This document shows, piece by piece, positions 12,120 to 23,199 of a stretch of DNA of 64,000 nt; positions within the stretch are counted from its first letter, which is position 1, and each line of letters begins with the position of its first letter. The stretch lies in contig NC_073746.1 of assembly GCF_029784135.1 (NCBI RefSeq), forward strand, positions 245,901,307 through 245,965,306, in the 5' to 3' direction. A model generated the notes under the pieces. It ran no database searches. It was given only the letters and a program-made list of their open reading frames with translations, and was not told where the DNA came from. Position numbers and translations under genes: made by a program. Origin of the DNA: Toxorhynchites rutilus septentrionalis. Taxonomy: Eukaryota > Arthropoda > Insecta > Diptera > Culicidae.

Positions 12120-12790
12120 TCAAAATGGCGATTGAGCATCCGAGCCATAATGAGCGTATTGGTTCGTCCAGTTGGCGGAGAAATTCGTGATTACGCAGAT
12201 TTTTTCTTCTGACGTGGAAAATTGATGCATCACAATGCCTTGGATGAAACCGTAAACGAAAAGAACTCGAGCCGAATCACGCCGTGGGCATAATCGATCC
12301 AATCCCAGGAGCTTACAGTCATGTTCAAATCTAGAAAGATTTTGAGGGTCATTCCAGTAGAGACGTAGTGCATAGTGGACAGTGGATACGCTGGGCAGGT
12401 TCCAATCTTTGTATGTTATTCTGGTGATATGGAGCCCAGACGATCGAAGCGTACTCCGAAATCGAGCAATCAAGAGAGCAGTAAAAAACATTGAAACAAT
12501 GTATGTCGGTGAAGTGTTCAGTAGTGCGAAAACTAAATCCAAGAGTCTTGGAGGCCTTTGAGACGCAAACGTGATTTTAGATTCCAAAGGATACGTAAGT
12601 CTGTTGTGTATGTGACTCCATTGAGTACCGATTCGAAAATCATATAATCGAAGTGTATCGTTGTGTGTTTGCGAGATAAAAAAAATAACAGAGTTGACAT
12701 ACAATTTGCTCCACATCGGCTGGCAAAAATTTGTAACTGTCGTTGAAGAAATGTTGCATCATTGGCATATGACAATTTCATACATTTGAG
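12120..12790 (-). pseudogene. Non-LTR retrotransposon reverse-transcriptase relic (C-terminal region)
   Basis: Read on the minus strand from 12781, it starts with 'SYANDATFLQRQLQIFASRC', the region just after the YADD active site. 'FFLSRKHTTIHFDY' and 'VTYTTDLRIL' follow, typical of the RT thumb. Then, in other frames, come 'LRSSGLHITRI', 'HYALRLYWNDPQNLSRFEHDCKLLGLDRLCPRRDSARVLFVYGFIQG' in part, and 'TNQYAHYGSDA'. It corresponds in order to the better-preserved fragments at 57722-58380 and 21720-22130, so all three belong to related Jockey/CR1-like families. Frameshifts and deletions make it dead. Confidence 0.75.
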
Positions 12791-13870
12791 AATTTAATTG
12801 ACACAGTACAAAAATCATACGAGGTATACGAGGAAAATCTAACCTTTTTGTTAGATTTCGTAATATTCGGGTGCTGGATTTCTGGAAAACACTGTTAAAT
12901 GAACCAATATGATTCATATATACAGTTGGTGTTTGTAGTATTAAAGGGATTGCGGATGTAGTCGGTTATTCGAAAATACAAGAAAAACAGTTTTGTGTCT
13001 AGATAATTTGAAAGGAGTGCCCTTGAATGGGTCTTTCAATTGGATATTGATCCTAAACCATAGATCGTCATCACATTCTAATGAAAAAAATAAAAAAAGG
13101 CGCTCGCAATGAATAGTGCGATTGCTGCGGCAAAACTTCAGTTGGTGTTCTGCTTCCATGTGGTTTGGGTAAGTAACAACTGGTTCGCTTCGGGCCGGAT
13201 GCTCACTGCAATGTAGAGAAGGGAAACGTTTACTACCTAAACTCCGCCGTTCACAAAATTGTACAAAGCGGTATTAAAGGTTGATTTTTTAAGCATTTGG
13301 TTTTTAATTTACAAAATAAAACCAAAAATTGTTAAAAAATAAAATTTATTATTGGGGCTTAAAAACCAATCCATGCCACTTATTTTCTAAACATTATTTA
13401 ATGTAAATGTTGACCATGACTACGTTTTAGGTGATCCATACGTGAAGTGCAATTTTGAGTTACTTTTTTGAGCATATCGGCTGGTATTTCACCGATATCA
13501 CAAAACCCAAAAAAAAAATCCAACGGCGAGACATCAATTGTCTTTCAAATTCATTGCACAGTGAGTCCATCTTTTCTTGTGCTGTGTGTTGAAACCACAT
13601 GTCAACCGGATTTAGCTTGTTTATTTTGGGCAATACAATGTTGGAAATCATTTCGAATCATCACCATTGACAGTAACGTTGTTTTCATTTTCATCTTTGA
13701 AGAAGTACGGAGCAATGATTCCGCCGGATCACAAACCGCATCAAGCAGTACATTTTTCGGGATGCAGAGTAGCTTTTGATGTTTTAATTGGTCTTTTGAA
13801 TGGCAAGAGCTGAATGGCTTCTGGATTCCAAAGGATAAAGAAAAACAATTTTCAAACAACAAATTTATAT
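12791..13870. other. A+T-rich DNA without a recognisable gene
   Basis: Overlapping short frames on both strands, none of them recognisable. No inverted repeats, tandem arrays or tRNA-like boxes seen. Confidence 0.45.
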
Positions 13871-13875
13871 TCTAA

Positions 13876-14160
13876 CTAGCTGAAGTGGCAAACTTCGTCC
13901 TGCCCAAAATTTAGTTTCATTTGCTTGATTCCTTCTCGAGTTATGCAGAAGTTTGAGTTTTATTTGTATGGCAGCCCCTTTTTCCCTTAGAGAGGGGATA
14001 GGTGTGTCAAACTACCAAGTAACATTTAATGTTCCCTCACACCTCAATATGCCAATTTTGGCTCAATTTGCTTGATTAGTTATTAAGTATACAAACTAAC
14101 CACCCCACTCCCTTATTTAAATAGGGGGAGGAGTGTCGAATGAAATTGTAGAACACATGC
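13876..14160 (-). mobile_element. Helitron-like 3' end (CTAG family) with internal repeat unit
   Basis: Starts (plus strand) with 'actagctgaagtggcaaacttcgtc'-type sequence, which is shared with 24428 and, inverted, with 30663. It continues with the internal unit 'tttcatttgcttgattNNttctcgagttatgcagaa...ttgtatggcagcccc' followed by 'agagaggggataggtgtg'. On the minus strand the end is ...CAGCTAG followed by T, like the CTAG|T ends of Helitrons. No coding sequence. The class is inferred from the end structure only. Confidence 0.5.
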
Positions 14161-14339
14161 GAATTGAATTTATCGAATTTTCCTTCAGAGTTTTCCGAAA
14201 TTTTTCAATTGTCATGTTTGGTTGGAATTTGTGCATTATATATATTAATATTTATGTTTTCATTTAAAAATATCAAAAAAATCATTGAAAAAAAATTTTG
14301 AAGATTAAATTTTAGTTTTCTCGTAAACTTGTTTTTTTT

Positions 14340-14875
14340 TAATTCTGAAAAAATAAATATGAATAGCCCATACAATTTCAAACGAGTCACTCATACATCA
14401 GAAGATGGGCACTTTTACAGAGAAATATTTTTTCGAACAACAACATTTTCATATTTTTCTTTGAAAAATTACGGTTAATTCGTAACATTTTTATGTATAA
14501 GTTATCGCGATTTACATGTTCCGCTTTTTTATTTTTTTTTCTATTAAGAAACATGTCAAACGCGAAAATTTTCACACAATAAGATAGCGAGTAAAACATT
14601 TTTCTTTTACAGTTCCCTATATTCCAGAAACTGTAAAAGATAGAAAGTTGACGTCTTCGACGAAAGTTCATATTTTAATAAGATCAAAAAATTTGTCGAT
14701 TACACTATATCGCTATCTTGACTTTCAACAAAATTAAGATTAGTGGTACTTTTTTCAACGTAAACATGAAAAAGCTGTTGTTAGAAAAACTTTTTTCCTG
14801 TAAAAGTGCGCATCTTCCAATGTATGAACGACTTGTTGGAAATTATAAGGGCTATTCATATATATATTTTTTAAG
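14340..14875. mobile_element. A+T-rich foldback element (large inverted repeat)
   Basis: The left arm (about 14340-14460) and right arm (about 14765-14875) are inverted copies. 'gaatagcccat', 'acatcagaagatgggcacttttacag' and 'cgaacaacaacatttt' on the left match their complements around 14848-14858, 14799-14832 and 14767-14790. The arms probably extend further into flanking A+T-rich DNA on both sides (14180-14340 and 14875-15060). The loop contains a smaller inverted pair ('tcttttacag' 14604 and 'ctgtaaaaga' 14631). Open frames across the arms are artefacts of the symmetry. Typical of foldback/MITE elements. Confidence 0.65.
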
Positions 14876-15059
14876 AATTTTGAGAAAAATACGTTTTTAA
14901 GATAATTTTTTTTCCAGCAAATTTTTTTTTAAATTTTTTTTTAATTTCTTAATTAAAAATTTTCGACATTTCATCCTTCGACCAGAAGATGTTATAGTTT
15001 TTGAGTCATAATTGTTTGTAAAAAATCAAGAGTTTTTTTTAGCCCTTTTCAAAAAGTAG

Positions 15060-15769
15060 TCTAATTATTATTTGAATATTTCAAGTATGAAAAGTTTCTT
15101 AAAAGACCCATGCGTTTACACCCACAACGTTTCGCTGCTATCTGAGATGGTGCTGCCAACCGTCAGTCGAGTTGGCATGAAATTTCTCAATAGTTGTTCC
15201 GTAGCCGCTATGGGCCGTCGTTCGCCGTGCTTGACTGTTGTAAGATGTCAGTCAGTAAGTCGCCTAATAGCATTAAAGTTGCAAGCATCACAGCTTTTGT
15301 TTATTTTTTAAAATTTAGTTTGCTATTGAATGCTATTATTTCGAACATGTTCTAATTGAAACATGCATTTGCTCAAGCCAGATTCAAATCACTCTTTTCC
15401 GACTTCTCCTTTTTTCTGTATTATAGTGACTTTTATCCTTTTGGCTAGTTCGTCACTCGGACCGTTTCGTTCCGTAGGAAGAATTTATGGAATGGGAATT
15501 GGATATAAACGCATTCTATTCGCCCGAATTTTCCTTTTGATGGTTCAGCGATAACCCTCGCAATCCGAGCTGGCGATCTGTGGCCACCTTCGTGGATAGT
15601 TGTCCTTTTTTTTATCGGTCTAAGGCCCTTTTCACGGTCCACCGGGATACTCCTACAGCGATTGAAATGTCTTTTTAGGACATGCTCCATGAAAACCACT
15701 TATAGCATCCAATTTTAAGTTCGCTTTTCTCGTTCGCTTTCATGTTACATGGCTCGGTCTGACTTAATA
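15060..15769. other. Mixed relics; no supported gene
   Basis: Contains a SINE tail fragment (listed separately). On the minus strand around 15680-15560 there is a short helix-turn-helix-like reading ('ISIAVGVSRWTVKRALDR') followed by a stop. It could be a remnant of another transposase, but I see no further support. Confidence 0.35.
15412..15495 (-). mobile_element. Truncated SINE (Feilai-like) 3' portion
   Basis: Shares 'ctgtattatagtgactttNatc.ttttggct.gttcgtcac' and 'ggaagaattt.t.ggaatggga' with the SINE copies at 26919 and 27240. The tRNA-like head is absent or too diverged to see. Very old. Confidence 0.5.
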
Positions 15770-15981
15770 CCGATCAGTTATAGCTTACGTCCATGCAAAG
15801 TAAACCAACGCATTGTATGCACAGGTGAAACGGGAACCTTATTTGTACGATGGTGCAAACATTATCACGCCCCCTACCTTCTGGATTGTGATATTCGAGT
15901 CGAATCGAATCGAGAAAATCCTTCAAAACTCTGATATAATATTCTCTAGTAATCATTAGATCAGGTGGAACCAACTCTATG
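15770..15981 (-). pseudogene. Outer mariner transposase relic, central part
   Basis: On the minus strand, directly after the nested insertion, the frame reads 'YIELVPPDLMITREYYIRVL', the mariner block that lies between the first and second catalytic residues (family IHYEFVPPGQTVNQVFYVEVL). Mentally removing the insertion and one TA copy continues the frame from 'MKVMLNISYKGII' at 18127-18165. So this is the same gene as the piece at 18127-18600. Downstream, the second catalytic block is not clearly preserved. Confidence 0.8.
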
Positions 15982-16108
15982 TATAGGGTACGTGCGGTAA
16001 TTCTGCACAAAGTGTTGTATGTCATCGAATAATTATTTAAAAATCGTATGTGTACTGAAATACACTTTATTCATTTTATTCGAAACAATAAAGCATTTTT
16101 AAAGGATT

Positions 16109-16405
16109 TTATACGAAAAAGTTGCCTTCATAGTCGCTGAACGTTGTGTAACGCTTCCGAAAACTGCAGCAATCTCGTTTTACCATGTCGCGATTTAGTG
16201 ACGTCATTACCTTCATGATTTTTGACTTTAGCGATCCTATTATTGTGTGAGGGGCTTTATTAGCCTCCCGTTCAACGACACCGCACACAAAATGGTCCAA
16301 GGGATTGATATCGGGACTACTAGGCGGCCAAACTTCCTTCTCCCAGAATTCTGGAACATTTTCCGCAAGTCATTTCTGCGTTTTTTTAGCATTGACTTAG
16401 GAGTA
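16109..16405 (-). pseudogene. Element B transposase, C-terminal piece
   Basis: On the minus strand the frame reads 'LAENVPEFWEKEVWPPSSPDINPLDHF' in part. WPPSSPDINPLD is the third catalytic block of a Tc1/mariner-superfamily transposase with Asp as the last acidic residue. 'GVVEREANKAPH' and a basic C-terminus follow, with a stop at 16109-16111. One in-frame stop (TGA) lies before LAENVPEF. It joins element C at its 5' side, so upstream coding sequence is missing. Confidence 0.75.
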
Positions 16406-16407
16406 TA

Positions 16408-17850
16408 CACTCTGTCCAACTTCTATAAGACCACACTGATTTTATTTCTTATTTATTGTGCTTAAATATGATAATTTTAGCTGTCCAGTTTCTATAAGAC
16501 CACTTCAAAATTCATAAGTATTTTCAATGAAAAATTCAAAACGATAGGCTGATTTACATGTCAATAATTGGTAACCTTGTCATTTCGACTAATAACCTTG
16601 AAAATTCGTGTTGGTATACAATTTACCAACTTCTGCTGAACGGATTTCTGGATATTTTTCCATTTTTCCGAAATGGCGACCTTGAGTTCTTCAATCGTGG
16701 AGTACCGTTTTCCCTCAGTGTATATTCTGCGTACAAGGATCCCCCCTAAGATTGTCAACAGGATTCGAGTCTGAAGAGCGAGCCGGCCAGTCCAAAAAAA
16801 TTGGTTTTTGGTCCTTAATCCATTGCTTAGTTTACTTGCTGGTATGAATAGAAGCATTGTTTTGCTGGTATGTGAATTGTGACGCTATCCACGCAAAAAC
16901 GGTAGGAGAGAGGATTCCAGAACATGTGTGTAATCCTTGAATGATGTGAAAGCTATTTTGAGCATTCCGATTGCGCAGAATAACAAACCATGCGCGAGCC
17001 TCCACCAAAATTCCTGGTTGAAAAATACTGTTCCTTCTTCCGTAAATCACACCAGTACCCGTTGAAACCATCAGAACCATCCAAATTGAACTTCTTTTCG
17101 TCAGTGAAGATAACCGATACATTGAAGAACTCTCCGTTATGGTATATAGCAAAATGTATTCTTTTGGAAACATTTTTTGTCACAACATACCATGTCCCAC
17201 TGTCGGTTCATGTGAGCTTTGGCAAAACTCAGACGTCTAGGTGAGATGGTGTAAGATGAGGAGTTTAAACCTTTTAAGCCCTCTTTATGTGAGAATTTTT
17301 TACCAAAATTTTATGAAATATCACCAGAGCGGTTAAGTAGTTGAAATATTGCTCTATTTGCACATGCGATTGTGAGGTATTCGAACCTGTTCTAGCTATT
17401 TCCCGCTTATACCGGTCAGAGAGCTTCTATTTACGTGGAGCTCTCTTCTTCTTACCGTATCCTTGAGGATTCGCCAAATAATTGTGCAATACTTGATTGG
17501 ATCGTCCAATACGACGAGAAATTTCACTGATACCAACATTTTCTTGGTGAAATGCATCGATTTGTCTCTCTTTTCTCTCCGTGAGGACTTTTCCCTTCGG
17601 CATTTTCCAGATTTAATTGATCAAAACAACTAAAACAACGGAAAATGTAACTGGTCTTATTGAAACTTGACAGTTGAAAATACGAAAACATTCGTTTACG
17701 CTCAGCGCTTGCACACACACATATGAAAATCATGCAGTGTATGGTAGTCACCAATACCTACACACTAGAATCTAAATTGAAGCATTGTTTGTTCACAATG
17801 ACACAAAGCAGCCAGATCATCACCTGGTCTTATAGAAGTTGGACAGAGTG
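16408..17850 (-). mobile_element. Tc1-like transposon C, 1443 bp, with IR/DR-type ends
   Basis: Perfect 26-bp outer inverted repeats: 'cactctgtccaacttctata' followed by 'agacca' at 16408-16433 and its complement at 17825-17850. They are flanked by TA (16406-16407; 17851-17852). A second, diverged copy of the motif occurs inside each end ('ctgtcca.tttctataagacca' at about 16481-16502; complement at about 17651-17676). This is the IR/DR layout known from Sleeping Beauty-like elements. It encodes one disrupted transposase on the minus strand. It is inserted into the deleted middle of element B. Confidence 0.9.
16561..17603 (-). pseudogene. Tc1-like transposase (element C), frameshifted
   Basis: The reading starts at ATG 17603 with 'MPKGKVLTERKERQIDAFHQ', a helix-turn-helix containing 'ISEISRRIGRS', then 'GYGKKKRAPRK' and an in-frame TAG near 17428. 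The first catalytic block 'VIFTDEKKFNLDG' lies near 17110 and 'FGGGSRMV' follows. After a frameshift comes 'QQNNASIHTSK', where the family has DNASIH, so the second Asp appears as Asn. 'DWPARSSDSNPVDN' (third block, Asp where Tc1 has Glu) and a normal C-terminus ending 'NDKVTNY' follow. About 347 codons long, normal for Tc1, but dead: at least one stop, two frame changes and a lost catalytic Asp. Confidence 0.85.
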
Positions 17851-17852
17851 TA

Positions 17853-17996
17853 TGATGTTTTATCCATTTCCCAGGCCATCTTTATGTAGTACACTGCTTT
17901 TTTCGATACGTTTACTAGTTGAAATATATCGTTTACACTCATTACAGCGCGACGACAATTGACTACATAACAATGAATATCCTCTTGTTTGGCCAT
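17853..17996 (-). pseudogene. Element B transposase, N-terminal piece
   Basis: Starts at ATG 17996 with 'MAKQEDIHCYVVNCRRA' and continues with a helix-turn-helix-like stretch 'VNDIFQLVNVSKKAVYYI'. It runs into the target TA of element C and then stops making sense. It fits the N-terminal DNA-binding domain of a mariner-related transposase whose C-terminal piece lies at 16109-16405. About 200 residues between the two pieces are missing. Confidence 0.65.
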
Positions 17997-18126
17997 ACTT
18001 TTCTCGTTGACAGTTGTTATTTGTTTACGGATGTCTAGAAGCATTGGGTATCCATTGCTGCCAAATTTGTTGGGCCGATATACAGCTATTTGAATTTCAG
18101 TGCAAAATTACCGCACGCACCCTGTA

Positions 18127-18600
18127 GATGATTCCTTTATAGGAAATGTTGAGCATTACCTTCATTTCTGATGCATTTTTTTTAAATTTGTTTTGGCTTT
18201 TTTAAGTTCCATTTCGCATTTTGATGCTTGGTTGTTGGATCGTATTGAAAGCACCATGATTGATCACCCTTAACAATGGTTGTGTGTGGAAAATATTTAG
18301 CACAGGCCTTCGTTTTGCTCAAACGTTAGTGGAGAATGATTCGAACAATTTCTTTGTTTATGTGTAAAGTCTCTTTCACCATCGTGGAGTGAAGCTTTTC
18401 GATTATTTTTCACGAACTCACGAACTTTATCGATCATTTTAGGTGTTCGTCTTGAAAAAGACATGCCTTGATATAATCGGGAAACTCTTGTCTTAGATTA
18501 AACAATTTTCTCCGTACACTTCTTTCATTAATTGCAATGTTTCTGGTTTACTCTTATCAACTTTCGCGTAAAATTGTATCACTACTATTTGTTGTTTGTT
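18127..18600 (-). pseudogene. Outer mariner transposase relic, N-terminal part
   Basis: On the minus strand: 'FYAKVDKSKPETLQLMKEVYGEN' in part (the N-terminal helix-turn-helix of mariner), then 'RTPKMIDKVREFVKNNRKASL'. After frame changes come 'SWCFQYDPTTKHQNAKW' (first catalytic block; Asp appears as 'GDQSW') and 'MKVMLNISYKGII'. It is interrupted at a TA by element B and resumes at 15981. Several frameshifts. The outermost and oldest layer of the nest. Confidence 0.8.
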
Positions 18601-18850
18601 AGGAATTCAATACCAAAAAAGTCTTTCGATATCCGGTAGTGAAAACAAAAGGATGCTTTTTGGAAGTTTGATTTCAAAGCATGGGAATTTGAGGTGTACC
18701 CATTGTTACTTCATGGCATGGTTTTTTTGCTTCATTTCACACAAATATCAACAGCTTGATCTTCTACACCTCAACTAAAAACAGACACATTCTTTCAAGT
18801 CGCATCTCTTCCATTTGCCTACTTGTGATTCTCATTCGTTATATTTTCCC
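18601..18850. other. Unassigned A+T-rich DNA
   Basis: No recognisable frame or repeat. It may hold the decayed 5' flank of the outer mariner. Confidence 0.35.
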
Positions 18851-21180
18851 ATTCATAATTTATTTTACTAATGCCGACGGGATTTTCTACTCAATTCATT
18901 CAGAGTTTAGAGTTCAGAAGCATGCGGACTAACAACAAGGACAACAACAACAACAATAACAAGAGGAAGAGCATTACCGCTGTAGAATCGCGCGCGGGTA
19001 GAAAAAAAAATCGATGTGAAATAAAGTTTTGTTTACGTTCTTTCAACCCCGTCCCTCTTATCGTCGTCGTCGTCGCACCCTTCCGCCGGATCGTCGGGTG
19101 GGGTGGTGGACCGGTGACGACGGCAAAATCATGAACGGAATACGCCACCACTTTTTTTCCTTCTATATCACATGAATCGCACTCTCACTTGTACTCCGGA
19201 CTCTGAACACACACACAAAACACCACCTCACACCTCAACCCAGCCGCATCTGACCGCGCCGCGCCCACCGAACCGATGACTCACTCAGCCAGCAGACTGA
19301 ACTGCTCCAGTCTGGTCTGGTTTTTCGTTGGATGTCTATCGACGACCGAAAGTACATTGACCCAATCTCACACTCGTCTGTGGTGCTATCTCTGTCTCGC
19401 ACCAAATATGCTATGGCAGCATTGAAGTTTGTACGTACGAACGACCTTGGTTTCTGCTGTGTGTCTGCCTGATGGTTTTCCGTTTTATTATTATTTTTTT
19501 TACCTTTTTTTCCGAAGCGCCACTCCGTTTGCTGCTGCTTTACTGACTTATTGACCGAGTATCCCAAATGCAAAACGTGGCGATAATGGTAGCTGGTAAA
19601 ACTTGTTGATCAAGGGGAAGAGTGTTGTATATTGTGTGCAATGCGATGTTTTCATTCCACGGTGGTGCGTTCAACGATATCGTGAATGTTCAATACACTT
19701 CGTTTACTCTATCACGCCATCAGGCTTTTCGCATACACGAGGACGACGATTGTTTCAGTAAACGACGCCTACAACTGAGCGGAGTAAGTGTGACTTTATG
19801 TACCACCGGTGGTGTTGTGTTCCGAAGGCCAACATTCTTCCATTCATCTCTGCCGTCTCTAGAGCACGTGCTCCATTGCAGCAGCAGCAGCACTACACAC
19901 TAATGGATTCATGCAATTTCATACGCTTGTGGCTCTCGACGATCCTATATTTTATACAATATCAACGCACACTTCTTCTCCCATGGCGCGCACTGCTGCA
20001 GCAGCACTGCAAAAAGGCATCACGTGGAGCCACGTGAAATGTTTTCCTTTTTCGGAAACTATGTGCCACCCGTTTTTCCCTTTCTCTCCACTGCACACTA
20101 TCGTTGCATAATGTCGAACAGCAACAAGAGCAAGTCTCAGGCTTCGAAGCTGCAAACCACGTGCGCGCCTTTCCGTACGCTTATATGCACTGCTCTTCCG
20201 CCTACAGCTCGCATCCCCCGTTCCTATGGCGCTCCATTGCCTTTCGAGAGTCAGCCAACGCCGCCATGTGTAACGCGCAATCAGCGGAAAGGAACAGATG
20301 AGGATATATCGGCAGTAGCGTGGCGGCTGTATGTGTAGCTATGTCACCACTCTTCAACAGGCAGAATAGATTCTCCGGCTTCCGGCGGAAGAGTGCGTTT
20401 TCAGTGCCGAGCGATGAGAAATGCGAGCCAATCGGCGGCGGCTTTCCTGTGGTCTCGTTTAACCCGGTTGAGGACTTTGATGAACTATGGAAATCTCATA
20501 AGCGCACGACGGAAATATTCGCATTATGATGCGATGGCACAGAGAAATTGCTTTGAATAGCCCGAGATTAGCCCAACCGCTTGCGCATTTAACCGGATTC
20601 TCCGGTTTGACACGGCACAGTTATGTTTTTGTTGTGTTTCACTCATCTGCGTTTTATCACCGTACACGACGACGTCCGCCGGAATGTGTGGCCGGTTCCC
20701 GGAGAAAACGGAGTAATGTTTGTTTGTGTATATTCGCGTTCGTTCGTTCATCTCCGCCCCATTCTAATTTTACTGCCCGGCGAACGTTCGATGCATCATG
20801 TGCTACGCTCTGTCGAAACAACGTTCATTTAAATTATTGCTCGAGGGACTCTTTGATCTCTGCTCATTCTGTTGTACACTTAGCTAGCCGTACGGAATGG
20901 TCCCACCAATGCCAACCAACGAAAGGATCGACGGAAAACTGAATGGATTTACGTTGGGCAAGATTCAAGTATTGCGTTGTCTATACAGCCTGCTCTATTG
21001 CCATGACCTTGCTACTACTGGTGCGATTCGCGTTACTAATGGTTTGTTTTCTTTTCTGTTTGTCTCTTTTCAGGTGAGTCATCCATCAATGACAGATATA
21101 TCCAGACGGTGTTCTGTAGGTAATCTCGTTGTTAACTTCGTTCCGATGATTGACCAACGCTGATCGTGTTATGGTTGTTT
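18851..21180. other. G+C-richer unique island; no supported gene
   Basis: About 2.3 kb without transposon signatures, with short AAC and CAG runs. Frames on both strands overlap heavily. The plus-strand frame at 20320-20529 (69 codons, 'FNRQNRFSGFRRKSAFSVPSD') looks slightly protein-like but has no match I know. Candidate host regulatory or untranslated DNA. Confidence 0.35.
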
Positions 21181-21379
21181 CGCAGGTATTTTAACGAAGA
21201 GCACATCCCTTTGGTGTATACACAAACTGTCTCGTTTACACCATGTACTGTTCTACGGGGGTTCTTGACGTAGGTTTACGTCTTTCGGGAACATATTGAG
21301 AGTAAAAATACCTAATATATCAGTCGCATCATAAAAACTGTTCAATTTTAAACACTATTTGAATTTTTTATTAATGGAT

Positions 21380-21600
21380 TCACGAGAGTTTTGCACCAAT
21401 CAATTTGGACATTCTCCAAAAATCTATTGCAATATGATTATAAAATTTTCAATAGATACAACCGCAAGGCGTTCCCCTAACACGTGGTGTGGCGTTTCTT
21501 GTTCGAAGATATCCAAAACCAACATTCAACATTCCAATACCATAACGTAATCCTACATCAACTATGCGTTTATGTCTCGAATACAATTGTTCAACTTTTT
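21380..21600 (+). repeat. Old dispersed repeat, related to 75-360
   Basis: Shares ordered blocks with 75-360, including 'gtaatcctac', 'actatgcg' and 'acaattgttcaac'. Ends not defined; no coding sequence. Confidence 0.4.
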
Positions 21601-21719
21601 TTGTAATTATAATTGATCGAGCTTCATTCGAGTGACAGTTATGGTATTTCTTTGTATTTGCCAACAGATGATTTCTTAAACTAACAACACAAATTTTAAA
21701 ACTGACAACACCGTAAACT

Positions 21720-22130
21720 AACAAAAAAATCGTCTAAATTCGCGCTTATTCGATTCTTGTGACACATTGAAATCAAACACAAAGTAACACTTATTGAAAA
21801 CACGACACATACTCCGCACTGGTTCATGTAGGCCATAGTTCGTTCTAGCATGAGGTATGATGAGAAATGAGTGTGATCGTAGATGACGACGACGGGTATT
21901 AATGTGCAGCATACTGAGCAGTATAGGACAATCGATGTTGCCCTGCAAGAGATTTGCAACGAAGCATGCTTTCGTTACCTTGCGTCTCGCGTCCAACAGT
22001 TCCAGGTTGATGAGCTTACATCGGCTTGTGTAGCTTGGCAAATTCAATGGATCCCTCCAGCTGAGGTGACGAAGTGTAAACCTGATGAATTTCCTTTGAA
22101 CAGATTCAATGCGTTGTATTCCAGTTATTC
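21720..22130 (-). pseudogene. Non-LTR retrotransposon reverse-transcriptase C-terminal fragment
   Basis: One minus-strand frame of about 135 codons reads through 'RIESVQRKFIRFTLRHLSWR', 'DPLNLPSYTSRCKLINLELL', 'DARRKVTKACFVANLLQGNI' and 'HARTNYGLHEPVRSMCRVFN', ending 'FDFNVSQESNKREFRRFF'. It matches the C-terminus of the fragment at 57803-58261 block by block. The upstream RT core is absent: two stops precede about 22130. The frame is otherwise open, so this copy is moderately young or was short when inserted. Confidence 0.8.
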
Positions 22131-22266
22131 ATCAGTTTTTTGAATACTAGCAAAGCAATCGAACTTCATTCGGCCCAAACTTATTTTTTGACCCTACAAC
22201 ATCTCGTGGTGAAATGACTCTACCAAAAACTACAACATCGAGTCTCACTGGTAGTGCACTTGCATA

Positions 22267-22840
22267 CAGGGTTGCCACATATACAGAATATTCTGTATTT
22301 TACAGGTTTTTCGCCAAATTTCAGATACAGAATTACAGATTTTCAGCATAAATACAGAATTTACAGATTTTTTTTTTGAATTCAATTATAAATTTATTAC
22401 AGTGCATACACAGGTACCTTGATTTATAAAAATGTTGAACGCAACGCAACGACATGGCTTTCGTTGGAGGCAGTTGTTAAGCGGAAACTTGAACTATTCT
22501 TTTCGTTCCAAGTTAAGTATGACCATAATCAATCCGCCATTTAAACGTTCCTATGACCAAACCGCTTATGCTGTTTCTAAGCTTTGTTCTATGGCTCATC
22601 AAAAACGTCAACCGCACTTTTCAATCAGAAAGTTCTCAATATTGCGAGCCTTACAATGAGACAAGCATACTATTGTTGATCATGTTGGGTAACTCATGTT
22701 TGGAGAGCTACGTGCAACAATTCGCTGATGCTGACCTTGATGTGAAATGTTTTGAAGACTTTCTGAAGAATCCCGAGGATGTTTGCGTTGGTATTGATTC
22801 GGACGAAGCTGGAAAAGTGTTGGATGTAGCTAGAAAGTAG
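22267..22840 (+). pseudogene. Unidentified coding remnant next to a hAT-like terminus
   Basis: The sequence CAGGGTTGCCAC at 22267 resembles hAT terminal repeats (CAGGG...). It is followed by internally repetitive A+T-rich DNA ('acagaatattctgtatttt'). Downstream, two overlapping plus-strand frames (22432-22659; 22553-22840) give a protein-like reading, notably 'GNSCLESYVQQFADADLDVK' and 'FEDFLKNPEDVCVGIDSD'. I do not recognise the family and found no matching right terminus. Probably the decayed body of a DNA transposon, but this is weak. Confidence 0.35.
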
Positions 22841-23199
22841 ACCTTCAAATCGAGTTGTCGTGACTTCTTTATTGAACTCGTGAAACACTGCGGCCTTTAT
22901 AAACCCTCAAAATTTCATCAAGCTACCAATCTGTGCGACGCTTTTTGTGCAATTTTTTTTTTGTTAAATCTGAACTTACATCGCACGAACCAATCGTACC
23001 AATAATAAAGTCAAATAGACAGGGTCGCACAGGGTAGTATTCGCACGGGGGTGGGTTGCATAGGGACGGTTTTGTCTGTAACTATCAGTAATTATTATTA
23101 TATTATTCTCTCGGTTTGCCTTTTGAGGCTGCCCTTCGATATCTTCGACGTTGCGTTTTGAGATGACAGAGTGTTATTCGCGATAAATCAGAAAATCAG
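22841..23199. other. Unassigned DNA
   Basis: Contains short imperfect repeats of 'tcgcac' near 22980-23050. No frame or element recognised. Confidence 0.35.

Larger units (their letters stand above)
15984..18124 (-). mobile_element. Tc1/mariner-superfamily element B, internally deleted, interrupted by element C
   Basis: The ends are matching inverted repeats of about 25 bp: left 'tagggtacgtgcggtaattctgcac'; right complement 'cagggtgcgtgcggtaattttgcac' (three mismatches). They are flanked by TA (15982-15983 and 18125-18126), the superfamily target duplication. Without element C it is only about 0.7 kb, too short for a full transposase. It holds an N-terminal and a C-terminal transposase piece but lacks the middle. 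It inserted into an outer mariner transposase gene and was later hit by element C. Confidence 0.85.

Noticed and set aside
12120..12716. 198-codon minus-strand frame taken as one gene
   Set aside because: Only parts in different frames match reverse transcriptase; the long frame mixes real and out-of-phase sequence.
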